A DNA stretch of 10,200 nucleotides from Larix sibirica (GCA_004151065.3 NWUY0300052190.1:11296-21495); one strand, 5' to 3'. Positions 1-8,262 are shown, counted from the stretch's first letter. Program-made: numbers and translations. Notes: generated by a model not told the origin, from the sequence alone.

Positions 1-1545
1 GAAATTAGGGATATTCTTTAATATCCTGCGAACATACATGCTATGTAATAAGTTTACTGGGTAAATCCCCCGTGTCAATAAAGCAAAAACACTAAATGTT
101 AATAATGACTGGTGATGGAATTATCTTGAAAATGATTAATCTCCATATTTTGGAAAAGACATAACAACACACTTGGACTATAATCACTACAATTGAGTTC
201 CATTCCATTGAGCATCCCTTACCATTGGATATAAAAAATTCCATGAAAGCTTAAGCCTATTGCATTGTGAAGTATTGACTCAAGATGTGTTCTCGAAAAG
301 AATCCTTTGAAATTTGAACAACCCTAGCATAGAACCAATTAAAACAAATATGATAGAGAAACATCCACGCTCCTAAAATGGCATCACGTTGGTTTTTGTG
401 TGCAAGTTGTTGACAAGTTTATTTGAAGTTCTTTCAGTCATAATTAATTATTTGAAATCATGTAATTGAAACACACATAATGCATAATCAAATGCTTGAT
501 CTTTTGTGGGAAACACACGGATTTTTGCTTGATTTCCTATACATGAGATGCAGATCCGTTGGCTTACAACCTGTGAAAAAACATATATTTAATCAATTGA
601 AAATTGCATGTGAAAAGCAAAGTCTTGTTAGAATTCTTGTAGATGAAGTTGTAGGTGTATTTTCTTAAAATCCAAAAGTTATGAGCCTGATCAGTAAGAG
701 ATTGGGAATTTATGTTATGCCTAAGACAATTCACATAGTTACAAATTTTCTAGCTCGTTGAAAGCAATGGATTGGGAGAGGAAAGAGGTTCAACTCTCCT
801 TGCCCTCATTACAAGTAACAATTAATGAAAAGGACTTAAATTAAAATGTGAAGGTGTATCTTGACTTGATTTTAATTTTCAGCTGTCAACCTCTCATGTT
901 CTAAAACCTTTTGTAGTTCTTGACTTCATAAGGTCTAGGGCCTACCATCTTGCTATATCATTTTTCCTTGGGACTTTTTTGAAATATTTGATGCCAATGT
1001 CATTAATGGGTATTAAACCTTCTTTGGCTAGATGATTGTTTTCAAATTTTCCTCGAACTATAATGATTCCATTTTCAATGATTTCAAACTTTTGGAGAGG
1101 TTGGAATGCAATCAATCCCAGTTTGAATGCCTGCACAAATCATTTTGACAATTGTTCTTAGATATTTAAAGAAAAGTATTGGTTATTGTATTGGTGAGGG
1201 TTGAGAAATGGTAAATTTCTCATTCAATATCTAGATTCATATTTCAAGTGCAGGCTAGGCTACATGTAATATCCCCAATGAAAATATAGGCAAAATTTGT
1301 TATAGGTTTTGTTGTGTGCTTTTGTCAAATAGTTTGCATTACATTGATTTATAAATTTTCTTCAAATACTTTGCATGTATTCTCCAATAGGCATTTCATC
1401 CAACAATTTGTAAGTAACCAAACGCATGAATAATGGGAGAGAGACAAATTGTAAATTTTACTATGGATGGAAAAATGTAAGTCTTTAAGGCTACTACAAC
1501 AAAACTACACAATTAACTAGTACCAGGAATACACCATGGTTCTTA
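1..1545. other. AT-rich DNA without a recognisable gene (copy 1)
   Basis: The composition is clearly more AT-rich than the adjoining LTR. Two short open frames occur, a 62-codon plus-strand frame at 480-668 and a 64-codon minus-strand frame at 942-1136. Neither resembles a protein family I know, and neither has a convincing start context, repeats or membrane segments. A TGTAATATCCCC motif at 1265 resembles the 5' end of some plant LTRs, but no matching LTR end was found. The stretch could be old intergenic DNA or an unrecognised TE remnant. Confidence 0.6.
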
Positions 1546-2626
1546 TGTTAATTGAGTGTCTCCTCCACAGTCTCTCCTAGCCTCCAAAATTTGTACCAAG
1601 TGATAGCTCTTGGCTTGAGGAATAAGTATTCCATCTTTGGTGCTCATGGATCTCTTCAAGGGTTAATCACATCCCTCCAAAAAACCCATATCTTGTCCAG
1701 AGCTTTATGCCTCTCCCAGAAATGTTTGTGGCTTGCCAAATTGTCCCATGGCTCCTCTATGGCTACGACCCTCCAAAAAAATACTCACGGCTTGCTCCCC
1801 GTGCTCTTGGTCTCCTCTAGGGGCCCTCAACTCCTTCACAAACCCCTTGACCCCTTCTTATTATGACTCATCCTATCCCAAGGTTCTCAACCTATCCTCA
1901 AAGGGCCACAGATATATTCTATATGCCCATGCGATCTCCCTTAACATTGTGGCTCTGTAAAATATTGATATCGAGCCTCTCAACAAAACACCCAATTACT
2001 ATTGCCTCTCCATGCTCGCATCATCCTAAAAAACGCCATAGCTCTTCCTTCTAATCTACGGGTCAATGAGCAAAAAGGGTCGACCCATTTGAACCACAGA
2101 TCCACAAGACTCCACCCTTCTCCAGTTCAATAGAGCTTCAAGGGCCACAATTCCTTCACAAGTTCCATGGTTAAGTAAAAGTAACTTGGCCCCTTAGTGA
2201 AATTATCTAAGCAAATCAATGCTCCACAAATTGAAGAAAAAATCGCCAAATAATGCTCAATTGGAAACCCTGATTGGATTCCCCTATATGTATAGCTAGG
2301 GTGGAATCTTGCACCACCAAAACTAAGCAATGATGGAAGGGTTTTTCCAAACTCCAACGAAAAATATGGCTCACCAAACATACAAGATATCAATTCAAAT
2401 CAACATATCCCCCAATGAATCGTTGTCTCTCCTTAAATCTCTAGCCTCCATACCATGGAACACCCAATACCATCAAAACGTTGTTAGTCACTTTTCTAGA
2501 GATAGAACATCTTTATAAGCTAAGTGACTGCAATAGTGACTCCCTTGTCTTCATTGGATCTATCCTATGGGGTCATATAGGCCAATAGTCATCTTGTCCT
2601 CCTGAGCAGTGGAAGGGAACATAACA
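1546..2626 (-). mobile_element. 3' LTR of a Ty3/gypsy element (copy 1)
   Basis: On the minus strand the segment opens with TGTTATGTTCCC directly after a purine tract and ends with CAATTAACA. It therefore has the required TG...CA ends and a 5-bp terminal inverted repeat TGTTA/TAACA, and it is 1081 bp long. The left boundary coincides with a visible change in base composition at about 1545. It lies downstream of the integrase and chromodomain remnants in the same orientation, as a 3' LTR must. The matching 5' LTR is not in the window, so LTR identity cannot be measured. The 88-codon minus frame at 2127-2393 is inside the LTR and is not considered a gene. Confidence 0.6.
2511..2517 (-). promoter_or_regulatory. 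Candidate LTR TATA box (copy 1)
   Basis: The minus strand reads TATAAAG about 110 bases inside the LTR. This would give a short U3 region and a start of transcription some 30 bases further on. It is the clearest TATA-like site in the LTR, but the region is AT-rich and nothing else confirms it. Confidence 0.3.
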
Positions 2627-2627
2627 G

Positions 2628-2639
2628 TCCTCCCTTCCC
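2628..2639 (-). other. Polypurine tract next to the LTR (copy 1)
   Basis: On the minus strand this reads GGGAAGGGAGGA, an uninterrupted 12-purine run, followed by one C and then the LTR start TGTTATG. In LTR retrotransposons this is where plus-strand DNA synthesis is primed. The position directly before a TG-ended LTR supports the boundary call. Confidence 0.6.
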
Positions 2640-2640
2640 A

Positions 2641-2790
2641 AATATTGCTTGTCCTAAAGCAATGCCACCACAACTTAATTCTCCCTCGGTTGAAGCGGAA
2701 TGAAACTGGAAATGATACCAGGTTCCCAAACCAGTCAGAAAGGGTTGACGCATCCTCCACTCGATACATGGTCCGACAAGATACTAACAT
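2641..2790 (-). pseudogene. Chromodomain-like C-terminal tail of Ty3/gypsy integrase, remnant (copy 1)
   Basis: A minus-strand frame from 2790 contains YRVEDASTLSDWF followed by FPVSFRF. This fits the end of the chromodomain-like module of plant Ty3 integrases, where a W(K)...P.EDATWE... stretch precedes a short tail with FP. The usual W of ATWE is lost here. The frame then reads WEGRTVMF across the polypurine tract into the LTR, a typical arrangement in which pol ends at the LTR edge. In intact elements this module helps steer integration into chromatin. The fragment is short and decayed, so the call rests on motif resemblance plus correct position between integrase and LTR. Confidence 0.5.
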
Positions 2791-3462
2791 AAGAATACTC
2801 CTAAATAATGTCGATGAGCAGATAAATATGATACTGCAACAACTCGATCAACCCCTCAAAGAACTACTCTACTAGGAACCCAACCTCCTGAGAGAAAAAA
2901 CTGGCTCTCGCCTTTGTGTTAGCTATTGTACCGACCCATACTGAAATCCTAGGGTCCTAAGCTAATCTCAAAAAAGGGACCACCATGTTGACGTTGTGCC
3001 ACTATGATCATAACCAATCGACTGTCATTCCTTATCTGCACCCTCCTCTCCTAGAACTCCCAGCTAAAATACTTGTAAAGGTTGAACCTACCACCATGAA
3101 TAGTGGCCTGCCTAGGTACCCAGGTGAAGTCACGCCCTACAAATCCACTGCAACACTCGCTCTTGAATATTGTAAATGGAATTTTGTTCTGCCATATAGG
3201 ATAAGTCTCAATATCTCCTCCACTAACATCCCAAAAATATACTGGACCAATCATCAACACAACTCTATCGATCATCTCTCTAATCTGAAGCAATATATCG
3301 CTCGGATGAATGCTCGGATCCCACCACCAAGCATGAGGTATTCCAAACCCAACTACTACCGATAGTTGTTGTTCCCTATTGATAATCATCAAAGTCTCGA
3401 TATGCAATCCTCTAGTGGAAACCAAGTACCAGGAAACGACTCTAAGCCTGCTTGTTCGGCTC
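2791..3462 (-). pseudogene. Heavily decayed pol segment between integrase core and tail (copy 1)
   Basis: By position this should hold the end of the integrase catalytic core and the linker to the chromodomain. On the minus strand the integrase frame closes at FW*, where the family has FWQE. The neighbouring frame then carries HIETLMIINRE, which may be a damaged form of the HPQTDG..E.VNR block with the catalytic glutamate. That frame (3051-3581) stays open for 176 codons but matches nothing further that I can recognise. I treat it as a chance opening within decayed coding DNA. Confidence 0.35.
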
Positions 3463-3665
3463 CTACCAAAATACATCGAGAAATATACCAACCCTATCAC
3501 TATCAATGTGCTCAAGTAACCCATGGGATCTAAGCACCTCCTTGGAGAATAGCTCAGCCACCTTCGGTACCTCATACTCATGCAAGTACCGAGAATGTCC
3601 TTCCAAATGTGAATCCTGCCTAGCCCTCATGATCCTCTCCCTAAGTGAGGATTCAGGGTCCAAAC
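3463..3665 (-). pseudogene. Ty3/gypsy integrase fragment (copy 1, cut by the gap)
   Basis: The minus-strand frame begins at the N gap with LDPESSLRERIMRARQDSH and contains two integrase pieces. LRERIMRARQDSHLEGH matches the N-terminal zinc-binding region. KVAELFSKEVLRSHGLLEHI and SDR...FLDVFW match the catalytic-core stretch that ends in SDRD..F...FW. About 80-90 residues that normally lie between them, including the first two catalytic aspartates, are missing. The frame ends with a stop where the family has a glutamine (FWQE). Confidence 0.8.
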
Positions 3666-3666
3666 N
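3666..3666. other. Single-N assembly gap
   Basis: The only ambiguous base in the window sits exactly between the two identical blocks. It marks a contig join of unknown true length, not a polymorphic base. The sequence to its left breaks off mid-frame in the integrase remnant (about codon LDPESS), and the sequence to its right restarts at the base that opens the window. Confidence 0.9.
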
Positions 3667-5211
3667 GAAATTAGGGATATTCTTTAATATCCTGCGAACA
3701 TACATGCTATGTAATAAGTTTACTGGGTAAATCCCCCGTGTCAATAAAGCAAAAACACTAAATGTTAATAATGACTGGTGATGGAATTATCTTGAAAATG
3801 ATTAATCTCCATATTTTGGAAAAGACATAACAACACACTTGGACTATAATCACTACAATTGAGTTCCATTCCATTGAGCATCCCTTACCATTGGATATAA
3901 AAAATTCCATGAAAGCTTAAGCCTATTGCATTGTGAAGTATTGACTCAAGATGTGTTCTCGAAAAGAATCCTTTGAAATTTGAACAACCCTAGCATAGAA
4001 CCAATTAAAACAAATATGATAGAGAAACATCCACGCTCCTAAAATGGCATCACGTTGGTTTTTGTGTGCAAGTTGTTGACAAGTTTATTTGAAGTTCTTT
4101 CAGTCATAATTAATTATTTGAAATCATGTAATTGAAACACACATAATGCATAATCAAATGCTTGATCTTTTGTGGGAAACACACGGATTTTTGCTTGATT
4201 TCCTATACATGAGATGCAGATCCGTTGGCTTACAACCTGTGAAAAAACATATATTTAATCAATTGAAAATTGCATGTGAAAAGCAAAGTCTTGTTAGAAT
4301 TCTTGTAGATGAAGTTGTAGGTGTATTTTCTTAAAATCCAAAAGTTATGAGCCTGATCAGTAAGAGATTGGGAATTTATGTTATGCCTAAGACAATTCAC
4401 ATAGTTACAAATTTTCTAGCTCGTTGAAAGCAATGGATTGGGAGAGGAAAGAGGTTCAACTCTCCTTGCCCTCATTACAAGTAACAATTAATGAAAAGGA
4501 CTTAAATTAAAATGTGAAGGTGTATCTTGACTTGATTTTAATTTTCAGCTGTCAACCTCTCATGTTCTAAAACCTTTTGTAGTTCTTGACTTCATAAGGT
4601 CTAGGGCCTACCATCTTGCTATATCATTTTTCCTTGGGACTTTTTTGAAATATTTGATGCCAATGTCATTAATGGGTATTAAACCTTCTTTGGCTAGATG
4701 ATTGTTTTCAAATTTTCCTCGAACTATAATGATTCCATTTTCAATGATTTCAAACTTTTGGAGAGGTTGGAATGCAATCAATCCCAGTTTGAATGCCTGC
4801 ACAAATCATTTTGACAATTGTTCTTAGATATTTAAAGAAAAGTATTGGTTATTGTATTGGTGAGGGTTGAGAAATGGTAAATTTCTCATTCAATATCTAG
4901 ATTCATATTTCAAGTGCAGGCTAGGCTACATGTAATATCCCCAATGAAAATATAGGCAAAATTTGTTATAGGTTTTGTTGTGTGCTTTTGTCAAATAGTT
5001 TGCATTACATTGATTTATAAATTTTCTTCAAATACTTTGCATGTATTCTCCAATAGGCATTTCATCCAACAATTTGTAAGTAACCAAACGCATGAATAAT
5101 GGGAGAGAGACAAATTGTAAATTTTACTATGGATGGAAAAATGTAAGTCTTTAAGGCTACTACAACAAAACTACACAATTAACTAGTACCAGGAATACAC
5201 CATGGTTCTTA
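3667..5211. other. AT-rich DNA without a recognisable gene (copy 2)
   Basis: This is the same sequence as 1-1545 and probably the real genomic instance. It flanks the 3' LTR of the Ty3 element, so it holds the target-site side of that insertion. The minus-strand pentamer directly outside the LTR is TAAGA (5207-5211), the expected target duplication if the LTR boundary is right. The corresponding short open frames lie at 4146-4334 (+) and 4608-4802 (-) and are not recognised. Confidence 0.6.
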
Positions 5212-6292
5212 TGTTAATTGAGTGTCTCCTCCACAGTCTCTCCTAGCCTCCAAAATTTGTACCAAGTGATAGCTCTTGGCTTGAGGAATAAGTATTCCAT
5301 CTTTGGTGCTCATGGATCTCTTCAAGGGTTAATCACATCCCTCCAAAAAACCCATATCTTGTCCAGAGCTTTATGCCTCTCCCAGAAATGTTTGTGGCTT
5401 GCCAAATTGTCCCATGGCTCCTCTATGGCTACGACCCTCCAAAAAAATACTCACGGCTTGCTCCCCGTGCTCTTGGTCTCCTCTAGGGGCCCTCAACTCC
5501 TTCACAAACCCCTTGACCCCTTCTTATTATGACTCATCCTATCCCAAGGTTCTCAACCTATCCTCAAAGGGCCACAGATATATTCTATATGCCCATGCGA
5601 TCTCCCTTAACATTGTGGCTCTGTAAAATATTGATATCGAGCCTCTCAACAAAACACCCAATTACTATTGCCTCTCCATGCTCGCATCATCCTAAAAAAC
5701 GCCATAGCTCTTCCTTCTAATCTACGGGTCAATGAGCAAAAAGGGTCGACCCATTTGAACCACAGATCCACAAGACTCCACCCTTCTCCAGTTCAATAGA
5801 GCTTCAAGGGCCACAATTCCTTCACAAGTTCCATGGTTAAGTAAAAGTAACTTGGCCCCTTAGTGAAATTATCTAAGCAAATCAATGCTCCACAAATTGA
5901 AGAAAAAATCGCCAAATAATGCTCAATTGGAAACCCTGATTGGATTCCCCTATATGTATAGCTAGGGTGGAATCTTGCACCACCAAAACTAAGCAATGAT
6001 GGAAGGGTTTTTCCAAACTCCAACGAAAAATATGGCTCACCAAACATACAAGATATCAATTCAAATCAACATATCCCCCAATGAATCGTTGTCTCTCCTT
6101 AAATCTCTAGCCTCCATACCATGGAACACCCAATACCATCAAAACGTTGTTAGTCACTTTTCTAGAGATAGAACATCTTTATAAGCTAAGTGACTGCAAT
6201 AGTGACTCCCTTGTCTTCATTGGATCTATCCTATGGGGTCATATAGGCCAATAGTCATCTTGTCCTCCTGAGCAGTGGAAGGGAACATAACA
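5212..6292 (-). mobile_element. 3' LTR of a Ty3/gypsy element (copy 2)
   Basis: The sequence and boundary evidence are the same as for 1546-2626: TGTTA/TAACA ends, an adjoining polypurine tract, and pol remnants upstream in the same orientation. This copy is continuous with the pol remnant reaching 8160 and is probably the real one. In its flanks, the minus-strand pentamer just outside the end is TAAGA. The 5' LTR should lie beyond the CACTA insertion, to the right of the window. Confidence 0.6.
6177..6183 (-). promoter_or_regulatory. Candidate LTR TATA box (copy 2)
   Basis: This is the same TATAAAG on the minus strand, about 110 bases inside the LTR that starts at 6292. The call rests on motif and position only. 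Confidence 0.3.
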
Positions 6293-6293
6293 G

Positions 6294-6305
6294 TCCTCCC
6301 TTCCC
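6294..6305 (-). other. Polypurine tract next to the LTR (copy 2)
   Basis: This is the same 12-purine run as at 2628-2639, one base before the LTR start at 6292. It is probably the genuine genomic instance. Confidence 0.6.
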
Positions 6306-6306
6306 A

Positions 6307-6456
6307 AATATTGCTTGTCCTAAAGCAATGCCACCACAACTTAATTCTCCCTCGGTTGAAGCGGAATGAAACTGGAAATGATACCAGGTTCCCAAACCAG
6401 TCAGAAAGGGTTGACGCATCCTCCACTCGATACATGGTCCGACAAGATACTAACAT
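6307..6456 (-). pseudogene. Chromodomain-like C-terminal tail of Ty3/gypsy integrase, remnant (copy 2)
   Basis: This is identical to 2641-2790 and shows the same VEDASTLSDWF and FPVSFRF motifs ahead of the polypurine tract. In this copy the fragment is continuous with the integrase core remnant at 7129-7331 and the reverse transcriptase at 7369-7740, which strengthens the assignment. Confidence 0.5.
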
Positions 6457-7128
6457 AAGAATACTCCTAAATAATGTCGATGAGCAGATAAATATGATAC
6501 TGCAACAACTCGATCAACCCCTCAAAGAACTACTCTACTAGGAACCCAACCTCCTGAGAGAAAAAACTGGCTCTCGCCTTTGTGTTAGCTATTGTACCGA
6601 CCCATACTGAAATCCTAGGGTCCTAAGCTAATCTCAAAAAAGGGACCACCATGTTGACGTTGTGCCACTATGATCATAACCAATCGACTGTCATTCCTTA
6701 TCTGCACCCTCCTCTCCTAGAACTCCCAGCTAAAATACTTGTAAAGGTTGAACCTACCACCATGAATAGTGGCCTGCCTAGGTACCCAGGTGAAGTCACG
6801 CCCTACAAATCCACTGCAACACTCGCTCTTGAATATTGTAAATGGAATTTTGTTCTGCCATATAGGATAAGTCTCAATATCTCCTCCACTAACATCCCAA
6901 AAATATACTGGACCAATCATCAACACAACTCTATCGATCATCTCTCTAATCTGAAGCAATATATCGCTCGGATGAATGCTCGGATCCCACCACCAAGCAT
7001 GAGGTATTCCAAACCCAACTACTACCGATAGTTGTTGTTCCCTATTGATAATCATCAAAGTCTCGATATGCAATCCTCTAGTGGAAACCAAGTACCAGGA
7101 AACGACTCTAAGCCTGCTTGTTCGGCTC
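6457..7128 (-). pseudogene. Heavily decayed pol segment between integrase core and tail (copy 2)
   Basis: This is identical to 2791-3462. It is bracketed by a confident integrase fragment (7129-7331) and the chromodomain-like tail (6307-6456), so it was almost certainly integrase coding sequence. Frameshifts and deletions prevent a residue-by-residue assignment. The 176-codon minus frame at 6717-7247 spans it. Confidence 0.35.
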
Positions 7129-7331
7129 CTACCAAAATACATCGAGAAATATACCAACCCTATCACTATCAATGTGCTCAAGTAACCCATGGGATCTAAG
7201 CACCTCCTTGGAGAATAGCTCAGCCACCTTCGGTACCTCATACTCATGCAAGTACCGAGAATGTCCTTCCAAATGTGAATCCTGCCTAGCCCTCATGATC
7301 CTCTCCCTAAGTGAGGATTCAGGGTCCAAAC
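7129..7331 (-). pseudogene. Ty3/gypsy integrase fragment, internally deleted (copy 2)
   Basis: Integrase inserts the cDNA copy of an LTR retrotransposon into the genome. This piece has the zinc-binding region (LRERIMRARQDSHLEGH) joined directly to the late catalytic core (KVAELFSKEVLRSHGLLEHI, then SDR and FLDVFW), without a frameshift at the junction. The intervening part with the first two aspartates of the D-D-E triad is gone, so the product could not be active. SDRV replaces the usual SDRD. It lies in the same frame as the reverse transcriptase at 7369-7740, separated by one stop codon and a 12-residue spacer, so RNase H has also been deleted. The closing stop (7129-7131) replaces the glutamine of FWQE, consistent with a C-to-T change. 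Confidence 0.85.
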
Positions 7332-7368
7332 ATGTGCGATATTTATAGGAGATGATTTCATCCCCTAA

Positions 7369-7740
7369 TCAATCGAAAACAATCCATGTGAACCCATATA
7401 ATATACCCTGGATCTCCTCTTGTGCACTCTGTACACCAATCCCATGGTCCAAGTGAAAGACCTTTGTCTTAGCCATAATGTCACTAGTTTTGTCCAACTG
7501 ACTCGGGTGAACCTCCAAAGTCGTGTTGTATAACAATAATAGATATATTGGCCACTGCATGTGTGACTGGAAAGTAGCTAGTGTGTTGGTCAATTCCAAG
7601 GGCATGACCTAGAACCCATAATCAATTCTAGAAGGATACCTATGAGCATTGTGCTCCCTAACCCTCATTTGATGATATCCCAAATAAAGTTAGGTCATCG
7701 AGGGATCTACTGCTTTATGAGGCTCACCCATCCACTCATT
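7369..7740 (-). pseudogene. Ty3/gypsy reverse transcriptase, decayed
   Basis: Reverse transcriptase copies the retrotransposon RNA into DNA. On the minus strand the frame reads LPRINEWMGEPHKA, then LYLGYHQMRVREHN, then YGF*VMPLELTNTLATFQSH. These match the Ty3 blocks P.IDEL.D.L.GA, DL.SGYHQIRV and Y.F.VMPFGLTNAPATFQ in the right order. Next, HPSQLDKTSDIMAK and HLDHGIGV match the downstream H...LDKV..IL and YLGH.I..(G)V blocks. The catalytic FDD motif is not present: YNTT stands near its place, with a short deletion after it. In-frame stops occur at 7690-7692, 7609-7611 and 7369-7371. After the last one, the frame continues within 12 codons into integrase, so RNase H is missing. Confidence 0.85.
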
Positions 7741-8160
7741 GATCCTAGGTAAACCAAACTCAAGGATATGCTTAAGATATTTGTCAGGAGGTCTCCCTGG
7801 GGAAAACGCTCCAAAAATCCACCGGACATCACCATATGCTACTATGTATCCATGTATATTGTTGAACACTACATCTTCCTATACCCTCTTGTATCTTGTA
7901 TGTGCTACTGTATCCATCACTTAATTGATGATGCCTAAAACTGTATCCAAGAACATTCCTATGTTGCCTTGTCTATAGATGGCCTCCATGCATCTGCTAG
8001 ACATTATTTGGGGGGCACTCATCACCATGCCTCTCAAAGCCACTCATTGACCCCCTTTGTCAAAGAACACCATCCTCATGAGCTGATAATTCATTTTAAA
8101 GTCTCTGAATGAATATAACCACTGGACTCCCAATACCATGTTGGTATTTTCCAAATCCAC
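7741..8160 (-). pseudogene. Ty3/gypsy protease end and protease-RT linker, decayed
   Basis: The minus-strand frame starts VDLENTNMVLGVQWLYSF and continues with VALRGM, SAPQIMSSRCMEAI and YRQGNIGM. The block NMVLGVQWL corresponds to the conserved D.VLG..WL motif near the C-terminus of the retroviral-type aspartic protease. ALRGM and the following residues fit the linker to reverse transcriptase in plant Ty3 elements. In-frame stops lie at 8044-8046, 7921-7923 and 7879-7881. The catalytic DSG(A) part of the protease would be further upstream but is cut off at 8161 by a CACTA terminus. The first half of reverse transcriptase (the LP.R..DH...L.PG and DYR.LN blocks) is not recognisable and was probably deleted. 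Confidence 0.75.
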
Positions 8161-8161
8161 T

Positions 8162-8175
8162 CACTACAAGGAAAA
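8162..8175. repeat. CACTA terminal inverted repeat (one end only)
   Basis: The sequence CACTACAAGGAAAA matches the well-known CACTA terminal consensus CACTACAAGAAAA apart from one extra or changed G. Transposase cuts at such ends. The partner end is not in the window. Confidence 0.8.
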
Positions 8176-8184
8176 GGCCCTGTA

Positions 8185-8262
8185 GCAGAGGTCATAGTGG
8201 AGGTTTTTAGTGTTACAAGATTGGAAAAAAATTGCAAAAAAAACCTCCATTATGACCTCTGC
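8185..8262. repeat. 24-bp inverted repeat (hairpin) inside the CACTA end
   Basis: The arms are 8185-8208 (starting GCAGAGGTCATAGTGG) and 8239-8262 (ending TATGACCTCTGC), around a 30-base loop. They pair at 23 of 24 positions, and the remaining pair (8197/8250) is a G-U wobble in RNA. Part of the arm recurs as a direct repeat: GGAGGTTTTTAGTG at 8199 and GGAGGTTTTAGTGG at 8331. Extended hairpin-prone termini are common in CACTA elements. In a transcript this stem could be a small-RNA source, which is inference. Confidence 0.85.

Larger units (their letters stand above)
1..3665. repeat. First copy of an exact 3665-bp direct repeat (probable redundant contig)
   Basis: This block recurs at a constant offset of 3666 bases. 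Every stretch compared was identical, and the open frames in both copies translate identically. It starts at the first base of the window and stops directly before a single N. Its contents are AT-rich unknown DNA (1-1545), a minus-strand LTR (1546-2626) and the 3' part of a Ty3/gypsy pol remnant (2627-3665). Because the block is a prefix of the sequence after the N, it is most likely a duplicate contig rather than a second genomic copy. Features listed here are also listed for the second copy and should be counted once. Confidence 0.95.
3667..7331. repeat. Second copy of the 3665-bp direct repeat (continuous with the rest of the locus)
   Basis: This block is identical to 1-3665. The integrase frame passes from this copy across 7331 into unique DNA without a shift, linking it to the reverse transcriptase remnant upstream on the minus strand. 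That continuity shows this copy is in its native context, while the first copy simply ends at the gap. Confidence 0.95.
5212..8160 (-). mobile_element. Partial, non-autonomous Ty3/gypsy LTR retrotransposon remnant
   Basis: The order on the minus strand is protease end, linker, reverse transcriptase, integrase pieces, chromodomain-like tail, polypurine tract and 3' LTR. This is the canonical pol order of Ty3/gypsy (integrase after RT) rather than Ty1/copia, where integrase precedes RT. Gag, the protease active site and the 5' LTR are absent, presumably beyond the CACTA insertion at 8162. RNase H and much of integrase have been deleted, and seven stop codons interrupt the frame between 8160 and 7129, so the element is dead. 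The part 5212-7331 is also present as the duplicate 1546-3665. Confidence 0.8.

Noticed and set aside
480-668. 62-codon open frame on the plus strand (also 4146-4334)
   Set aside because: No recognisable domain, homology, signal or splice context. Its length is ordinary for AT-rich DNA with few constraints.
942-1136. 64-codon open frame on the minus strand (also 4608-4802)
   Set aside because: It looks protein-like at first sight (KFEIIENGIIIVRGKF), but I could not place it in any family, and neighbouring frames give no continuation. Kept only as unknown AT-rich DNA.
1265-1500. Possible solo LTR starting TGTAATATCCCC, flanked by CTACA on both sides (1260-1264 and 1493-1497)
   Set aside because: A solo LTR should end in CA directly before the second CTACA, but the bases there are GGCTA. 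The match of the pentamer may be chance.
1552-2054. Three overlapping plus-strand open frames of 63-104 codons
   Set aside because: They lie antisense inside the inferred LTR, overlap each other and show no family resemblance. The frames are open because of C-rich composition.
2985-3365. 126-codon plus-strand open frame (also 6651-7031)
   Set aside because: It is antisense to the decayed integrase segment and has no recognisable motif. It is a shadow frame.
3051-3581. 176-codon open frame on the minus strand (also 6717-7247), the longest in the window
   Set aside because: It overlaps the integrase remnant in a different frame and resembles no family except for a short, doubtful HIETLMIINRE stretch. 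It is most likely a chance opening in decayed pol sequence, not a separate gene.
1-7331. Tandem gene or transposon duplication as a biological event
   Set aside because: Exact identity, a single N at the join, and both copies starting on the window's first base point to a redundant contig instead.
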